Source: Geothrix sp.
GTDB taxonomy: Bacteria > Acidobacteriota > Holophagae > Holophagales > Holophagaceae
DNA length: 64,000 nucleotides
Reading direction: 5' to 3'
NCBI GenBank assembly: GCA_030681515.1
Contig: JAUXSE010000063.1
Coordinates: 62,001 to 126,000 of the forward strand
Shown: positions 43,830 through 51,924 of the stretch, in pieces
Numbering within the stretch: the stretch's first letter is position 1
How the letters are laid out: every line of letters starts with the position of its first letter
Translations under genes and position numbers: made by a program
The notes under the pieces: generated by a model
Told to the model about the DNA's origin: nothing
What the model saw: only the letters and a program-made list of their open reading frames with translations
Databases searched by the model: none

Positions 43830-44909
43830 TCATTTGTGAAAAGTTTCCAGTAATTCGACGAACCGCTGGAACGCCGGGTGCGCGTCGTGGGGGCCGGGCG
43901 AGGCTTCGGGATGATGCTGCAAGGAGAAGATCGGGAGCCTGGTGTGTCTTAGTCCTTCGACGGTGCCATCGCTGAGATGCTTGTGGGTGACCTCGATCTC
44001 GTCCGGCAGGCTGGCCTCGTCCACGGCGAACCCGTGGTTCTGGGCCGTGATCTCGATGCGGCCGGTCAGCAGGTCGTGGACAGGCTGGTTGGCGCCGCGG
44101 TGGCCGAACTTGAGCTTGAAGGTCTGCCCCCCGAAGGCTTGGCCCAGCAGCTGGTGGCCCAGGCAGATGCCGAAGATGGGCAGCTCGCCGATGCACGCTT
44201 CGACTTCCGACCGCATGCCCGGCAGGGCGGCAGGATCGCCGGGGCCGTTGCTGAGGAAGAGACCATGGAAACGCGGGTCCGTCAGCTCGGTGGCCGGGGT
44301 GTCCCAGGGGAAGACCTCCAGATGCAGCCCCGCGCGCACCAGTTGATCCAGAATGCTCAGCTTGATGCCGCCGTCCAGCACCGCCACGCGGAAGGCGCCG
44401 CCGGGGTTCAGCTCGTAGCGGTCGCGGCAGCTCACCTCGGCGCAGAGCGCCTGGCCTATCATGTCCGGCAGGGCCTTCGCCTTTGCCACACCAGCCTCCA
44501 GGCTGCCGTCCGTCTCGGTCCAGATGAGCGAAGGCTGGGAGCCCTGATCCCGCAGGTGCTGGGTCAAGGCCCGGGTGTCCAGGTCGGTCATCACGGGGAT
44601 GTGGTGGCGCTTGAGCCAGCCCGCCAGATCGCCTTCGCTGCGATGGTGGTCCGGCGCGAAGGTCAGCCGTCGGCAGAGCAGCCCCGTGGCCCAGGGCCGT
44701 GTGCCTTCGTTGAGATCGGCGTGGATGCCGTAGATGCCCTGCTCGGGGAAGGTCATGCAGACCATCTGCCCCGCGAAGCTGGGATCCGTAAGGATCTCCT
44801 GGTAGCCGGCCATGGCCGTGGTGAACACCGCTTCGCCGCTGCCGCCGAAACCCAACGGCGCCCGCCCCCGGAAGATGGTGCCGTCCTTCAGGATCAGGTG
44901 CGCGCGCAT
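43830..44909 (-). CDS. carA: Carbamoyl-phosphate synthase, small (glutaminase) subunit
   Basis: 359 residues; AAGGAAG precedes the ATG. The amidotransferase triad is complete: C249 in FGICLGHQ, H333 and E335 in QHHPEASPGP. The N-terminal CPSase small domain (LILKDGTIFRGRAPLGFGG) is present. It supplies ammonia to CarB. The stop is 100 bases before carB, spanning the hairpin repeat, so one transcript is likely. Confidence 0.98.
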   Translation of the reverse strand: MRAHLILKDGTIFRGRAPLGFGGSGEAVFTTAMAGYQEILTDPSFAGQMVCMTFPEQGIYGIHADLNEGTRPWATGLLCRRLTFAPDHHRSEGDLAGWLKRHHIPVMTDLDTRALTQHLRDQGSQPSLIWTETDGSLEAGVAKAKALPDMIGQALCAEVSCRDRYELNPGGAFRVAVLDGGIKLSILDQLVRAGLHLEVFPWDTPATELTDPRFHGLFLSNGPGDPAALPGMRSEVEACIGELPIFGICLGHQLLGQAFGGQTFKLKFGHRGANQPVHDLLTGRIEITAQNHGFAVDEASLPDEIEVTHKHLSDGTVEGLRHTRLPIFSLQHHPEASPGPHDAHPAFQRFVELLETFHK

Positions 44910-45033
44910 GGGCTTCCTTCGTGTCAGATCAGGCCGGAGTGTAGCGGCCTCGCAAACCGAGGATCAGCCTTTTTGTTCATGGGGAAACAAGCCATACTGC
45001 TCCTTTGTTCCCGACGTACGCAACGCTGTTCCC

Positions 45034-45083
45034 GCCACACTATCCCCACCATGTGGACCGGCGACGTCCCGACCGCCGGGTGA
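45034..45083 (+). repeat. Imperfect duplicate of the tadA 5' end, with a 10-residue mini-ORF
   Basis: The 33 bases from 45034 match 45169-45201 at 24 of 33 positions and keep the same 17-base spacing from GCCACACT to the ATG. The start codon region reads ATGTGGACCGGCGACG against ATGTGGACTGGCGATG in tadA. The copy encodes only MWTGDVPTAG then stops at 45083. A 9-bp hairpin (GGAGGCGAC/GTCGCCTCC) follows at 45088-45110. Confidence 0.6.
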
Positions 45084-45087
45084 CGCA

Positions 45088-45110
45088 GGAGGCGACTTGA
45101 TGTCGCCTCC
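45088..45110. other. Perfect 9-bp hairpin in the tadA leader
   Basis: Arms GGAGGCGAC (45088-45096) and GTCGCCTCC (45102-45110), loop TTGAT. Outer bases CCCGAC (45068-45073) and GTCGGG (45114-45119) can extend the stem. There is no U-tract. It lies between the duplicate start region and tadA, so a transcript could fold here. Confidence 0.5.
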
Positions 45111-45185
45111 GCAGTCGGGCCCCCGGCGAGGAGGGAATCATCTGGCCGTGGGAACGGACGTTGAATCAGCCACACTGTTTGGGCT

Positions 45186-45641
45186 ATGTGGACTGGCGAT
45201 GACATCTACTTCATGAAGCTCGCCCTCCAGGAGGCCGAGAAGGCGGACTACCTGGACGAGGTGCCCGTGGGCGCGGTGGTGGTGTCCGAAGGCGCCCTGC
45301 TGGGCCGCGGCCACAACCATCCCGTGAAGCTGAACGATCCCACGGCCCACGCGGAGATCCAGGCCCTCCGCAGTGCCGGCGCCTGGGCGAAGAACTACCG
45401 GCTTACGGGCGCCACGCTCTACGTGACGCTGGAACCGTGCCTCATGTGCTTCGGCGCCCTCATCCACGCCCGGGTGGGCCGGGTGGTGTACGGCGCCTCG
45501 GATCCAAAGGTGGGCGTCAGCCGCTGGCTGGATACCCTGGACGGCGCGGCCCTGAACCACCGCTTCGCCTTCGAGGGAGGCCTGCTGGAAGAGGAATGCC
45601 GCGATCAGCTCCAGGCCTTCTTCCGTCGCCGCCGGAACTGA
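45186..45641 (+). CDS. tadA: tRNA-specific adenosine deaminase TadA
   Basis: 151 residues. The cytidine-deaminase-fold site is complete: H55-A-E57 (THAEIQALRS) and PCLMC with C85 and C88. The VVSEGALLGRGHNHPV and ARVGRVVYGASDPKVG segments are TadA. It makes inosine at the wobble base of tRNA-Arg(ACG). No ribosome site precedes the ATG at 45186, so a leaderless transcript or a site in the structured leader is possible. The tRNA-Ser gene follows 117 bases downstream. Confidence 0.95.
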   Translation: MWTGDDIYFMKLALQEAEKADYLDEVPVGAVVVSEGALLGRGHNHPVKLNDPTAHAEIQALRSAGAWAKNYRLTGATLYVTLEPCLMCFGALIHARVGRVVYGASDPKVGVSRWLDTLDGAALNHRFAFEGGLLEEECRDQLQAFFRRRRN

Positions 45642-45743
45642 TCCGGCGATTTTCCAGAGGCCTCCGGCGTCAGCGCCCCCCCGTCACCCGGGTTGCCCAT
45701 CCCGTACCACCTCCCGAAGACTGGATTCTATCGGGCGGTTTGA

Positions 45744-45749
45744 TAGAAT
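45744..45749 (+). promoter_or_regulatory. Candidate -10 box of the tRNA-Ser(CGA) gene
   Basis: TAGAAT matches TATAAT at five of six positions and lies 9 bases before the tRNA 5' end, consistent with a start at or just before 45759. It falls in a 7-bp inverted repeat (TTCTATC/GATAGAA). The -35 is not convincing. Confidence 0.35.
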
Positions 45750-45758
45750 GGGCGTTCC

Positions 45759-45848
45759 GGAGAGATGGCCGAGTGGTTGATGGCACCGCACTCGAAATGC
45801 GGAGACGGGGAAACCTGTTCGGGGGTTCGAATCCCTCTCTCTCCGCCA
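45759..45848 (+). tRNA. tRNA-Ser, anticodon CGA
   Basis: 90 bases including encoded CCA. The acceptor stem GGAGAGA pairs with TCTCTCC, the discriminator is G, the anticodon loop is CTCGAAA (CGA), and there is a long variable arm typical of serine tRNAs. The T-loop is GTTCGAAT. Confidence 0.95.
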
Positions 45849-45873
45849 AAGTGAGGGCCCGTACTACTCTTCT

Positions 45874-46314
45874 TCACTTGGGCCGCAGGGCAATCAGCCG
45901 GGCTTTGGCTTCCCGTTTTCCCACTTCCCTCAAGGCGGCGATGGCCGCCAACTGAGCCTGACGAGGTTTGGATTTCCCGGCCTCCCAGTTGTAGATGGTC
46001 TGGGCGGAGACGTTCAGGAGGACTCCCATGTCGGCGGCGGTGAAACCCATCCTTTGCCGATGTTTGGCGAATCCCTTCGCGCTGAACCGGATGCGCGTGG
46101 GGGCCGCATCGGCCTCCTGCGTCCCGGTCTTCCTGGATGCCCGCTTCTCGACATGAGACAACTGTCTTTCGAGGGCAGCCAGGCGGCGCTTCAGTCCCGC
46201 GATTTCGGAGCGGTATTGCGCTGACGCCTTCTTGATCCCTTCTGTTTCGCTGCGCACTTCCTTGCGAGCCAGACGGAGGATTTCTTCTTTCATGATGGAA
46301 GCGATATTGGGCAT
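45874..46314 (-). CDS. Helix-turn-helix regulator with N-terminal coiled coil
   Basis: 146 residues; the ATG at 46314 is chosen because GGAG lies 7 bases upstream. Residues ~1-60 (NIASIMKEEILRLARKEV, then KRRLAALERQLSHVEKR) form a coiled coil; residues ~85-130 are a Cro/C1-type HTH with FTAADMGVLLNVSAQTIYNWE as the recognition part. Proteins of this design are widespread. No obvious target gene is next to it. It converges on the tRNA-Ser(CGA). Confidence 0.85.
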   Translation of the reverse strand: MPNIASIMKEEILRLARKEVRSETEGIKKASAQYRSEIAGLKRRLAALERQLSHVEKRASRKTGTQEADAAPTRIRFSAKGFAKHRQRMGFTAADMGVLLNVSAQTIYNWEAGKSKPRQAQLAAIAALREVGKREAKARLIALRPK

Positions 46315-46574
46315 GTCCATTCTCCATTCGGGTTGCCAGGTCTGGCTGTGAGTCGCTTTGGATCTTGGTTCCCAGGGCCTGCCCATTCCTCGTTGGGCCT
46401 GGGCCTGGCGGTGGTCCCATTCAAATTTAAACCCTGTGCATCCAGAGGAACAGGGGAATCACCAAAGTTGCGCAACATCATCGTGATCCCCGTCACCCCG
46501 GCCCCGGGGAGGCCCCACTACTCTGGGGGGGCCGCTCCGGTCTCAGGCCGGCCCGTCTTCCCCATGGAGGCTCT

Positions 46575-48023
46575 GTGAACGCCCTGCTCGAAACCCTCGA
46601 ACCAAAAGCCATCTGGTCCTATTTCCTGGAACTGTCCAAGATCCCCCGCGGGTCCAAGCAGGAGGCCGCCGCCGCGGCCTGGGTGGCCGACCAGGCCAAG
46701 GCCCTGGGTTGCGAGGTGGAGCGCGACGAGATCGGCAACGTGATCATCCGGAAGAAAGCCACCCCCGGAAAGGAAGGCCGCCCGACGGTCTGCCTCCAGG
46801 CCCATGTGGACATGGTCTGCGAGCAGAACGAAGGCACCGGCCACGACTTCACCCGCGATCCCATCCAGGTCTGGAAGGATGGTGACCTGCTCCGCGCCAA
46901 GGGCACCACCCTGGGCGCCGACAACGGCATCGGCGTGGCCGCGGCCCTGGCGGTGCTCGCCAGCAAGGACATCGCCCACGGCCCCATCGAGGCCCTGATC
47001 ACCATTGACGAGGAGACGGGTCTCACCGGGGCCAATGGCCTCCAGCCGGGCCGCCTGAAAGCCAAGTTCCTCCTCAACCTCGACAGCGAGGAGGAGGGCT
47101 TCCTGACCATCGGGTGCGCCGGGGGCGTGGATACCATCGTCACGCGGAAGCTCACCCGGACGCCCCCTCCCGCCGGAACCCGGGCCTACCGCCTGAAGGT
47201 GTCCGGTCTCAAGGGCGGGCACTCCGGCATTGATATCCCCGCGGGCCGGGGCAACGCCATCCGGCTCCTGGCCCAGGTGCTCGGCGCCATGAAACCCGGG
47301 TTTAGCCTCGCCCTCGCGTCCATCAAGGGTGGCAACAAGCGCAACGCCATCCCCCGCGAGGCCTCGGCGATGATCTTCCTGGATCCCGCGAAGGAGCCCG
47401 CCTTCCGCGAGGCCCTGGCCAGTCACGAGGCCCACTGGCGCGGGGCCCTCGGCGCCTTCGACCCCGGCCTCCACCTGGCCCTCGAGCCCGGCGAGGCCAC
47501 GCAGGCCATGTCCGCCGCCGATGCCAACGCGCTCATCCAGTTGCTGATGGCCCTGCCCCACGGCGTCGAGGCCATGAGCCCCGACATCAAGGGCCTCGTC
47601 CAGACCTCCACGAACCTGGGCGTGATCGAGACCCGCGAGGATGCGGTCGAAGTGAACCTGCTCACCCGCAGTTCCATTGACGCCTCCAAGGTGGCGCTCT
47701 CCGAGCGCATCGCCGCCGCCTGCGCCCTGGCCGGGTTCGAATCCCACACCACCGGCGGCTACCCCGGATGGAAGCCCGTGCCCGATGCCTCGCTGGTCCG
47801 CATCGTCAACGACGTCAACCAGGCGGTCTTCGGCAAGCCCCTGGAGATCATGGCCATCCATGCCGGCCTCGAATGCGGCCTCATCGGCGAGAAGTATGCC
47901 GGCATGGAGATGGTGTCCTTCGGCCCCAGCATGTGGGACGTGCACACCCCCGACGAGCACGTGAGCGTGCCCTCCGTCGGCAACTTCTGGAAGCTGCTGG
48001 TAGCGGTCCTCGAAGCCGTGTAG
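46575..48023 (+). CDS. pepD: Aminoacyl-histidine dipeptidase (peptidase M20C)
   Basis: 482 residues from a GTG at 46575 with GGAGG 4 bases upstream. The zinc-site residues are present: H77 and D79 (QAHVDMV), D116 (DNGIG), E146-E147 (DEETGLTGA) and D170 (LDSEEEG), plus a late AIHAGLECG histidine. It splits Xaa-His dipeptides such as carnosine in the cytoplasm. It stands alone between the HTH gene and a tRNA. Confidence 0.94.
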   Translation: MNALLETLEPKAIWSYFLELSKIPRGSKQEAAAAAWVADQAKALGCEVERDEIGNVIIRKKATPGKEGRPTVCLQAHVDMVCEQNEGTGHDFTRDPIQVWKDGDLLRAKGTTLGADNGIGVAAALAVLASKDIAHGPIEALITIDEETGLTGANGLQPGRLKAKFLLNLDSEEEGFLTIGCAGGVDTIVTRKLTRTPPPAGTRAYRLKVSGLKGGHSGIDIPAGRGNAIRLLAQVLGAMKPGFSLALASIKGGNKRNAIPREASAMIFLDPAKEPAFREALASHEAHWRGALGAFDPGLHLALEPGEATQAMSAADANALIQLLMALPHGVEAMSPDIKGLVQTSTNLGVIETREDAVEVNLLTRSSIDASKVALSERIAAACALAGFESHTTGGYPGWKPVPDASLVRIVNDVNQAVFGKPLEIMAIHAGLECGLIGEKYAGMEMVSFGPSMWDVHTPDEHVSVPSVGNFWKLLVAVLEAV

Positions 48024-48100
48024 CCCCGTCCATTCACGGCCCTTGGCCACCGGCCGGGGCCGTGATAACCTTGCTGCTTCCGCCTGTCAGCGGAGCCATG

Positions 48101-48191
48101 GGAGAGTTGTCCGAGTGGTTTAAGGAGCACGCCTGGAAAGTGTGTGTAGGTCAAAAGCTTACCGAGGGTTCGAATCCCTCACTCTCCGCCA
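48101..48191 (+). tRNA. tRNA-Ser, anticodon GGA
   Basis: 91 bases including encoded CCA. The acceptor stem GGAGAGT pairs with ACTCTCC, anticodon loop CTGGAAA (GGA), a long variable arm and a T-loop GTTCGAAT. Its last ~20 bases are copied downstream twice directly and twice inverted. Confidence 0.95.
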
Positions 48192-48505
48192 GATGAAGCC
48201 GCCGCGAGGCGGCTTCTTCCATGAGGCGCGGAGAGTGGGGGATTCGAACTCACTGAATCGCTGGCAGGTAGGCGCCCCTTTTGACAGCCCGGGGGGCTGT
48301 CGAAAGGGATCAGCGCCGTGCCAGCGATTCGTGCGGCCGGAAGGGACGCCGCGCAGCGGTGGCCCTGGAGGGAATCCCTCACTCTCCGCCAGAAAAAGGC
48401 CCCCGCGAGGCGGCTTCTTTCATGAGGCGCGGAGAGTGGGGGATTCGAAGGGAAGGGACGCCGCGCAGCGGTGGCCCTGGAGGGAATCCCTCACTCTCCG
48501 CCAGA
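48172..48505. repeat. Array of tRNA-Ser 3'-end copies with inverted copies between them
   Basis: The tRNA 3' end and next bases, GAATCCCTCACTCTCCGCCA followed by GA (48172-48193), recur at 48372-48393 and 48484-48505. Between them two 24-base segments (48225-48248, 48426-48449) are the reverse complement of the tRNA tail (19 of 20 positions). A 55-base segment at 48339-48393 is repeated exactly at 48451-48505. Nested in the first unit, 12-base arms (48255-48266 with 48319-48330) enclose a further TTGACAGCC hairpin. Nothing codes here; the 48192-48611 gap is this array plus ~100 plain bases. Confidence 0.9.
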
Positions 48506-48611
48506 TGAAGCCAGCAGCCATTAGGTTCGCGGGTTTTTTATCGCCTGCCATAGATGCCAACCGTTCGCTCGCGAGACCAGGAAGCTGACCCAGGCCGGGC
48601 TGACTTGGCCT

Positions 48612-49109
48612 TCAACGCTCATGCGCGAACGGAGCCAGGCAGCGATTCCAGAACTGGCTGGTCTGTTCAATGAGCAAAGGTGAGGCCCAGAAACGATCCA
48701 TCGATCGCTTTACCACCCAGCCCCGGATCTGATAGACCCCGACCTGTTCAGTGGAAAGGACGAGATGAACGGGTTCGGCTCCACGTGCAAAACGGAGGAG
48801 GGTGGCCTTGAAGGCCCAATCCTCATGGCTTCTGAGCCCCCAAATCACACGGGGATTTTTCTCATGTCGAAGGAGCATGATCTCCAACCTGATCAGACCT
48901 CCGGTGAAGAGAAGGAGTTGTCCGGCGTCCCGGACACTCCCTTCAACATCCGCCAGGAATCCCTCAAAAGTATCGCTGGAAACCAGACGGTCGGCTGCCA
49001 CCGCTACAGGCACCGGGATTTCCATGAGTCTTTCCGAATCCGGTTCCGGGGACTCAAATCCAACATGGGGAGGGCCATCCTTCAGTCGAACCATCGGTTC
49101 TCGGCTCAT
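48612..49109 (-). CDS. Uncharacterised protein paired with the RMD1-type gene
   Basis: 165 residues from the ATG at 49109 with GAGGTG upstream. No signal or membrane helix is apparent; a hydrophobic central part (RDAGQLLLFTGGLIRLEIMLL) and a W-rich end (RFWASPLLIEQTSQFWNRC) could bind a membrane or nucleic acid. I do not recognise the family. It begins 4 bases after the stop of the RMD1-type gene, so the two are probably co-translated. It may be the soluble partner of that membrane protein. Confidence 0.6.
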   Translation of the reverse strand: MSREPMVRLKDGPPHVGFESPEPDSERLMEIPVPVAVAADRLVSSDTFEGFLADVEGSVRDAGQLLLFTGGLIRLEIMLLRHEKNPRVIWGLRSHEDWAFKATLLRFARGAEPVHLVLSTEQVGVYQIRGWVVKRSMDRFWASPLLIEQTSQFWNRCLAPFAHER

Positions 49110-49113
49110 CTGG

Positions 49114-49965
49114 TCACCTCGGACCCAGGTAGAGGGGAGACAGCAGATCCTTCCCGATGAACAAGAGAATCTCGACAAGAATAAGCAGGATGATGATCCA
49201 CTCCAGACGGTGGTTTTTTCGTGTGTCCAGGAGGCCGAGGAAGATAGCCCCCGCATCCTGGAGATAGGCCAGCTTCTCTTTGATCGCTCCGAGACGCTCT
49301 TCAAGGTCAAACTGGCCGTAGAGGGCGCTATCGAGATGGGCGAGGGATTCACTCTCCCAGGTCTCGGGTGGATCATCGAACAATGTCAGATTGTCCAGGA
49401 CGGCGGCTCTCACCTCCATGGCGAAACCCACAATTCGCAGGACTTCCCGGTGGGGAAGCAATAATTTTCCTTCATGGCTTAGCGCCGCGACCACAGGCTG
49501 GAATCGGGCCATGGCTTGGCTGACCTCTGCCTCAAAGTGATCCAGCGCCACGCTCTGGGCCAAGGTGAGGCTCACGATGCACAGCTTCTCCAAAGTGAAC
49601 CCACGGAGCTGCACCTCGCTGAATCCCACCGAGTCCTCTGAAGCGCCAACCCTTACTTTGAGAAAGTCCCGCGCCTGTTCTTCCAGACGGTTCAGTCCGG
49701 GCAGGGACTTGAGTTCCTCGTGGATCTGTCGGATCAACGGTTCGTGGCAATTCCAGAAAACGACACCCCCGAAGCGGGACATGAATACGAAGCTGCCCTT
49801 CTGGGGTTCGAGCACCAAGGGATTTGTGCCAAGAATGGGATGATGCGTATGGGATGAACAGAACGCCTTGAGGTCTATCTGTCCTTCAAAATAGTCAGCC
49901 TGGAGCGCGAAATCCTGCCCTTCCCCTTCGGGAAGCAATGGACGGAGACGGGACATCAGGTTCAT
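49114..49965 (-). CDS. RMD1/YagE family (DUF155) membrane protein
   Basis: 283 residues with the DUF155 core: FVFMSRFGGVVFWN (~59-72), LRGFTLEKLCIVSLTLAQSVALD, and a C-terminal helix (EWIIILLILVEILLFIGKDLL) near the end. In yeast Rmd1 relatives act at mitochondrial membranes; the bacterial role is not known. A single downstream partner is in the same operon (4-base gap). ATG at 49965 has no strong site, although an in-frame Met is present at residue 4. Confidence 0.8.
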   Translation of the reverse strand: MNLMSRLRPLLPEGEGQDFALQADYFEGQIDLKAFCSSHTHHPILGTNPLVLEPQKGSFVFMSRFGGVVFWNCHEPLIRQIHEELKSLPGLNRLEEQARDFLKVRVGASEDSVGFSEVQLRGFTLEKLCIVSLTLAQSVALDHFEAEVSQAMARFQPVVAALSHEGKLLLPHREVLRIVGFAMEVRAAVLDNLTLFDDPPETWESESLAHLDSALYGQFDLEERLGAIKEKLAYLQDAGAIFLGLLDTRKNHRLEWIIILLILVEILLFIGKDLLSPLYLGPR

Positions 49966-50465
49966 CGAGCCTCGAAGTCAGCATTGTCTTGCCATCTTCA
50001 CGCGTAATCTTAGGTCTGCTCCATCTGCAAACTTAAGTATGGCGCCATGGATAACTCGCCCTAGTGGTGATCTGATCACGACCGTACCGTATTGATTCCG
50101 ATCGTCCGGGATCTGATCGGGAGCTGGTTCCAGGATGTCTCCGCTGACCTAGTGGGGATGACGACGCTGCCGACTGGGAGCGGGAATCGGCCTTTGCCTT
50201 GCAGATGGAAACCATCGCGTCGTTCAGCTTGCGTCGGTGTTCGCGGATGGTATCCGCGCCGGCATAGGTGGCCACATGGCCCACCATGATGCACTCGTTG
50301 GGCAGCATCTGGGGTCATCGAAGGTGATGGCAACCCCTGACATCACCCCCCTTCTCCGCTAACGGTGGATTTCCGTCAAATGGCATATTCACAGAAGGGC
50401 GGGCACGCCACTTCCCAAGAACCCGGCCCTTTCCGATAGGCTTGGGAATCCCACCAGGAGCCTCC
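49966..50465. other. 500-base gap with a possible decayed gene fragment
   Basis: Between the RMD1-type and LURP-type genes. I see no complete gene, terminator or RNA. The minus strand of 50180-50308 has coding-like third positions (see the fragment entry); the rest is featureless. Confidence 0.4.
50033..50308 (-). pseudogene. Possible remnant of an unknown gene
   Basis: The minus frame from 50308 reads MLPNECIMVGHVATYAGADT then IREHRRKLNDAM with G/C at most third positions, and then decays into Ser/Arg-rich residues with no such bias. One frame upstream the peptide ITFDDP could join after a 1-base shift. This looks like the ruin of a gene, not an active one. The family is unknown. Confidence 0.3.
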
Positions 50466-51041
50466 ATGTTCGGTCAGCGCGTGTCCATCTTCGTCCGGGA
50501 GCGGGTCGCGATGATGAAGTTGCGGGACACCTATGATCTGCTCGATCCGGAGAGCCAGGCGGTGCTCGGCCAGGCCAAGGACGAACCGGCTTCCTGGGCC
50601 AAGTGGCTCCGGCTGCTCGTCCGGAAGACCATGCTTCCCACCACCCTCAATGTCTACTCGGGGAGCAACCCCCAGCCCGTCCTGAGCATCAGGAAGCATC
50701 CCGGATTCCTGCGCACCAAGCTGGCGGTGTCCGACGGGCAGGGGCAGACCCTCGCCCACCTGCGGAGCAAGCTGTTCTCGCTGGGTGGGGCGCTCATGAT
50801 CCTGGATCCATCCGGCCAGGAAATCGGACAGTTGAAGGGCGACTGGAAGGGCTGGGACTACTCGGCGACCCTCCACGGCCAGCCCATCGGAATCGTGACC
50901 AAGAAATGGGCGGGAGTCCTGAAGGAAGTCTTCACCAACGCCGATCAGTACCTGGTCAAATCCGAACGTCCCGAGCAGCTGCCGCTGCTGCTGGGCCTCG
51001 CGCTGGCCGTGGACCTCGTCTACAAGGAACGGCAGGGCTGA
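50466..51041 (+). CDS. LURP-one-related / scramblase-like (tubby C-terminal fold) protein
   Basis: 191 residues from the ATG at 50466 with AGGAG 5 bases upstream. The LURP-one/tubby-like start is MKLRDTYDLLDPESQAVLGQAKD, and the closing part DQYLVKSERPEQLPLLLGLALAVDLVYKE matches the family's C-terminal helix. There is no signal peptide. Bacterial members are of unknown function; the fold is related to phospholipid scramblases. It faces away from the 51-58 kb operon and is alone. Confidence 0.8.
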   Translation: MFGQRVSIFVRERVAMMKLRDTYDLLDPESQAVLGQAKDEPASWAKWLRLLVRKTMLPTTLNVYSGSNPQPVLSIRKHPGFLRTKLAVSDGQGQTLAHLRSKLFSLGGALMILDPSGQEIGQLKGDWKGWDYSATLHGQPIGIVTKKWAGVLKEVFTNADQYLVKSERPEQLPLLLGLALAVDLVYKERQG

Positions 51042-51069
51042 TCCCATTGATGGCTTCGACGGGGCGCGG

Positions 51070-51858
51070 TCAGGCCGCGTAGGTCTTGTAGAAGTACCAG
51101 GCCGACAGGGTGAAGCCGATCACCACGACGCCGATCCGCACGGCCATGCGCCCCACGCGGTGGGCCATGTGGGATCCGAAGAGGCCACCCAGACCCGCCG
51201 CGATGGCCATGGGAAAGACCAGGGTCCATTGCGCGTGGCCGGGATGCCGCAGAAACTCCCAGGCCATGAAGGCGAAGATGGCGATGCCGTTGATGCAGAG
51301 GGCCAGCAGGTTCTTCAGGCCGTTCATCTGGTGGATGTCCGTGAGGCCCAGCAGGCTCAGGGCCGCCAGCATGAGGATGCCGATGCCCGCGCCGAAGTAG
51401 CCGCCATAGATGCCGACGATGAACTGGAAGGCCATGGCGGCGATCCACCAACCCGGAGTGCGTTCATGGCCGTGGATCCTCTTCAGCAGCCTGCTGACGG
51501 GATCGTTGGCCGCCAGCAGCACCGTGGCCACCAGGATCAGCCAGGGCACCAGCTGGTCGAAGACCCTCTGGGGCGTCACCAGCATGAGCCAGGCGCCCAG
51601 GGCGCCCCCGATGAGGGAGGGCGGCATCAGGCGGAGCGCGAAGGCCCTGATGCCGGCGAGATCCTCCCGGTGGCCCCAGAATCCGCCGATGGAACCCGGC
51701 CAGAGGGCCAGCGTGCTGGTGACGTTCGCCTGCTGGCCCGTGAGGCCGATGCCCAGCAGCGCGGGAAACGACACCAGCGTGCCGCCCCCCGCGATGGCAT
51801 TGATGGCCCCGGCGAGGAAGGCCGCGGCCAGGACAGTGAGGGTGGACACCAGGTTCAT
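51070..51858 (-). CDS. TSUP family sulfite/sulfonate exporter (TauE/SafE-like)
   Basis: 262 residues with about eight helices. The TSUP start AAAFLAGAINAIAGGGTLVSFP and the mirrored second half (VGIYGGYFGAGIGILMLAAL) are both present. The family exports organic or inorganic sulfur anions. It is last in the 51-58 kb operon, 66 bases after the TPR gene, and may be the efflux step or only a hitchhiker. Confidence 0.9.
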   Translation of the reverse strand: MNLVSTLTVLAAAFLAGAINAIAGGGTLVSFPALLGIGLTGQQANVTSTLALWPGSIGGFWGHREDLAGIRAFALRLMPPSLIGGALGAWLMLVTPQRVFDQLVPWLILVATVLLAANDPVSRLLKRIHGHERTPGWWIAAMAFQFIVGIYGGYFGAGIGILMLAALSLLGLTDIHQMNGLKNLLALCINGIAIFAFMAWEFLRHPGHAQWTLVFPMAIAAGLGGLFGSHMAHRVGRMAVRIGVVVIGFTLSAWYFYKTYAA

Positions 51859-51924
51859 GCCCCCCACTGTGACAGGCCGATCTCCGGGTATTGAAGCCGC
51901 TCTGAGCTGGAAACGGCGGGTCCG

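Noticed and set aside
45060-45130. Riboswitch (c-di-GMP or other) upstream of tadA
   Set aside because: A stable hairpin is visible, but no conserved aptamer motif is recognisable.
48172-48505. attL/attR pair of a prophage or island
   Set aside because: No integrase or cargo lies between the copies; the intervals are too short and contain only palindromes.
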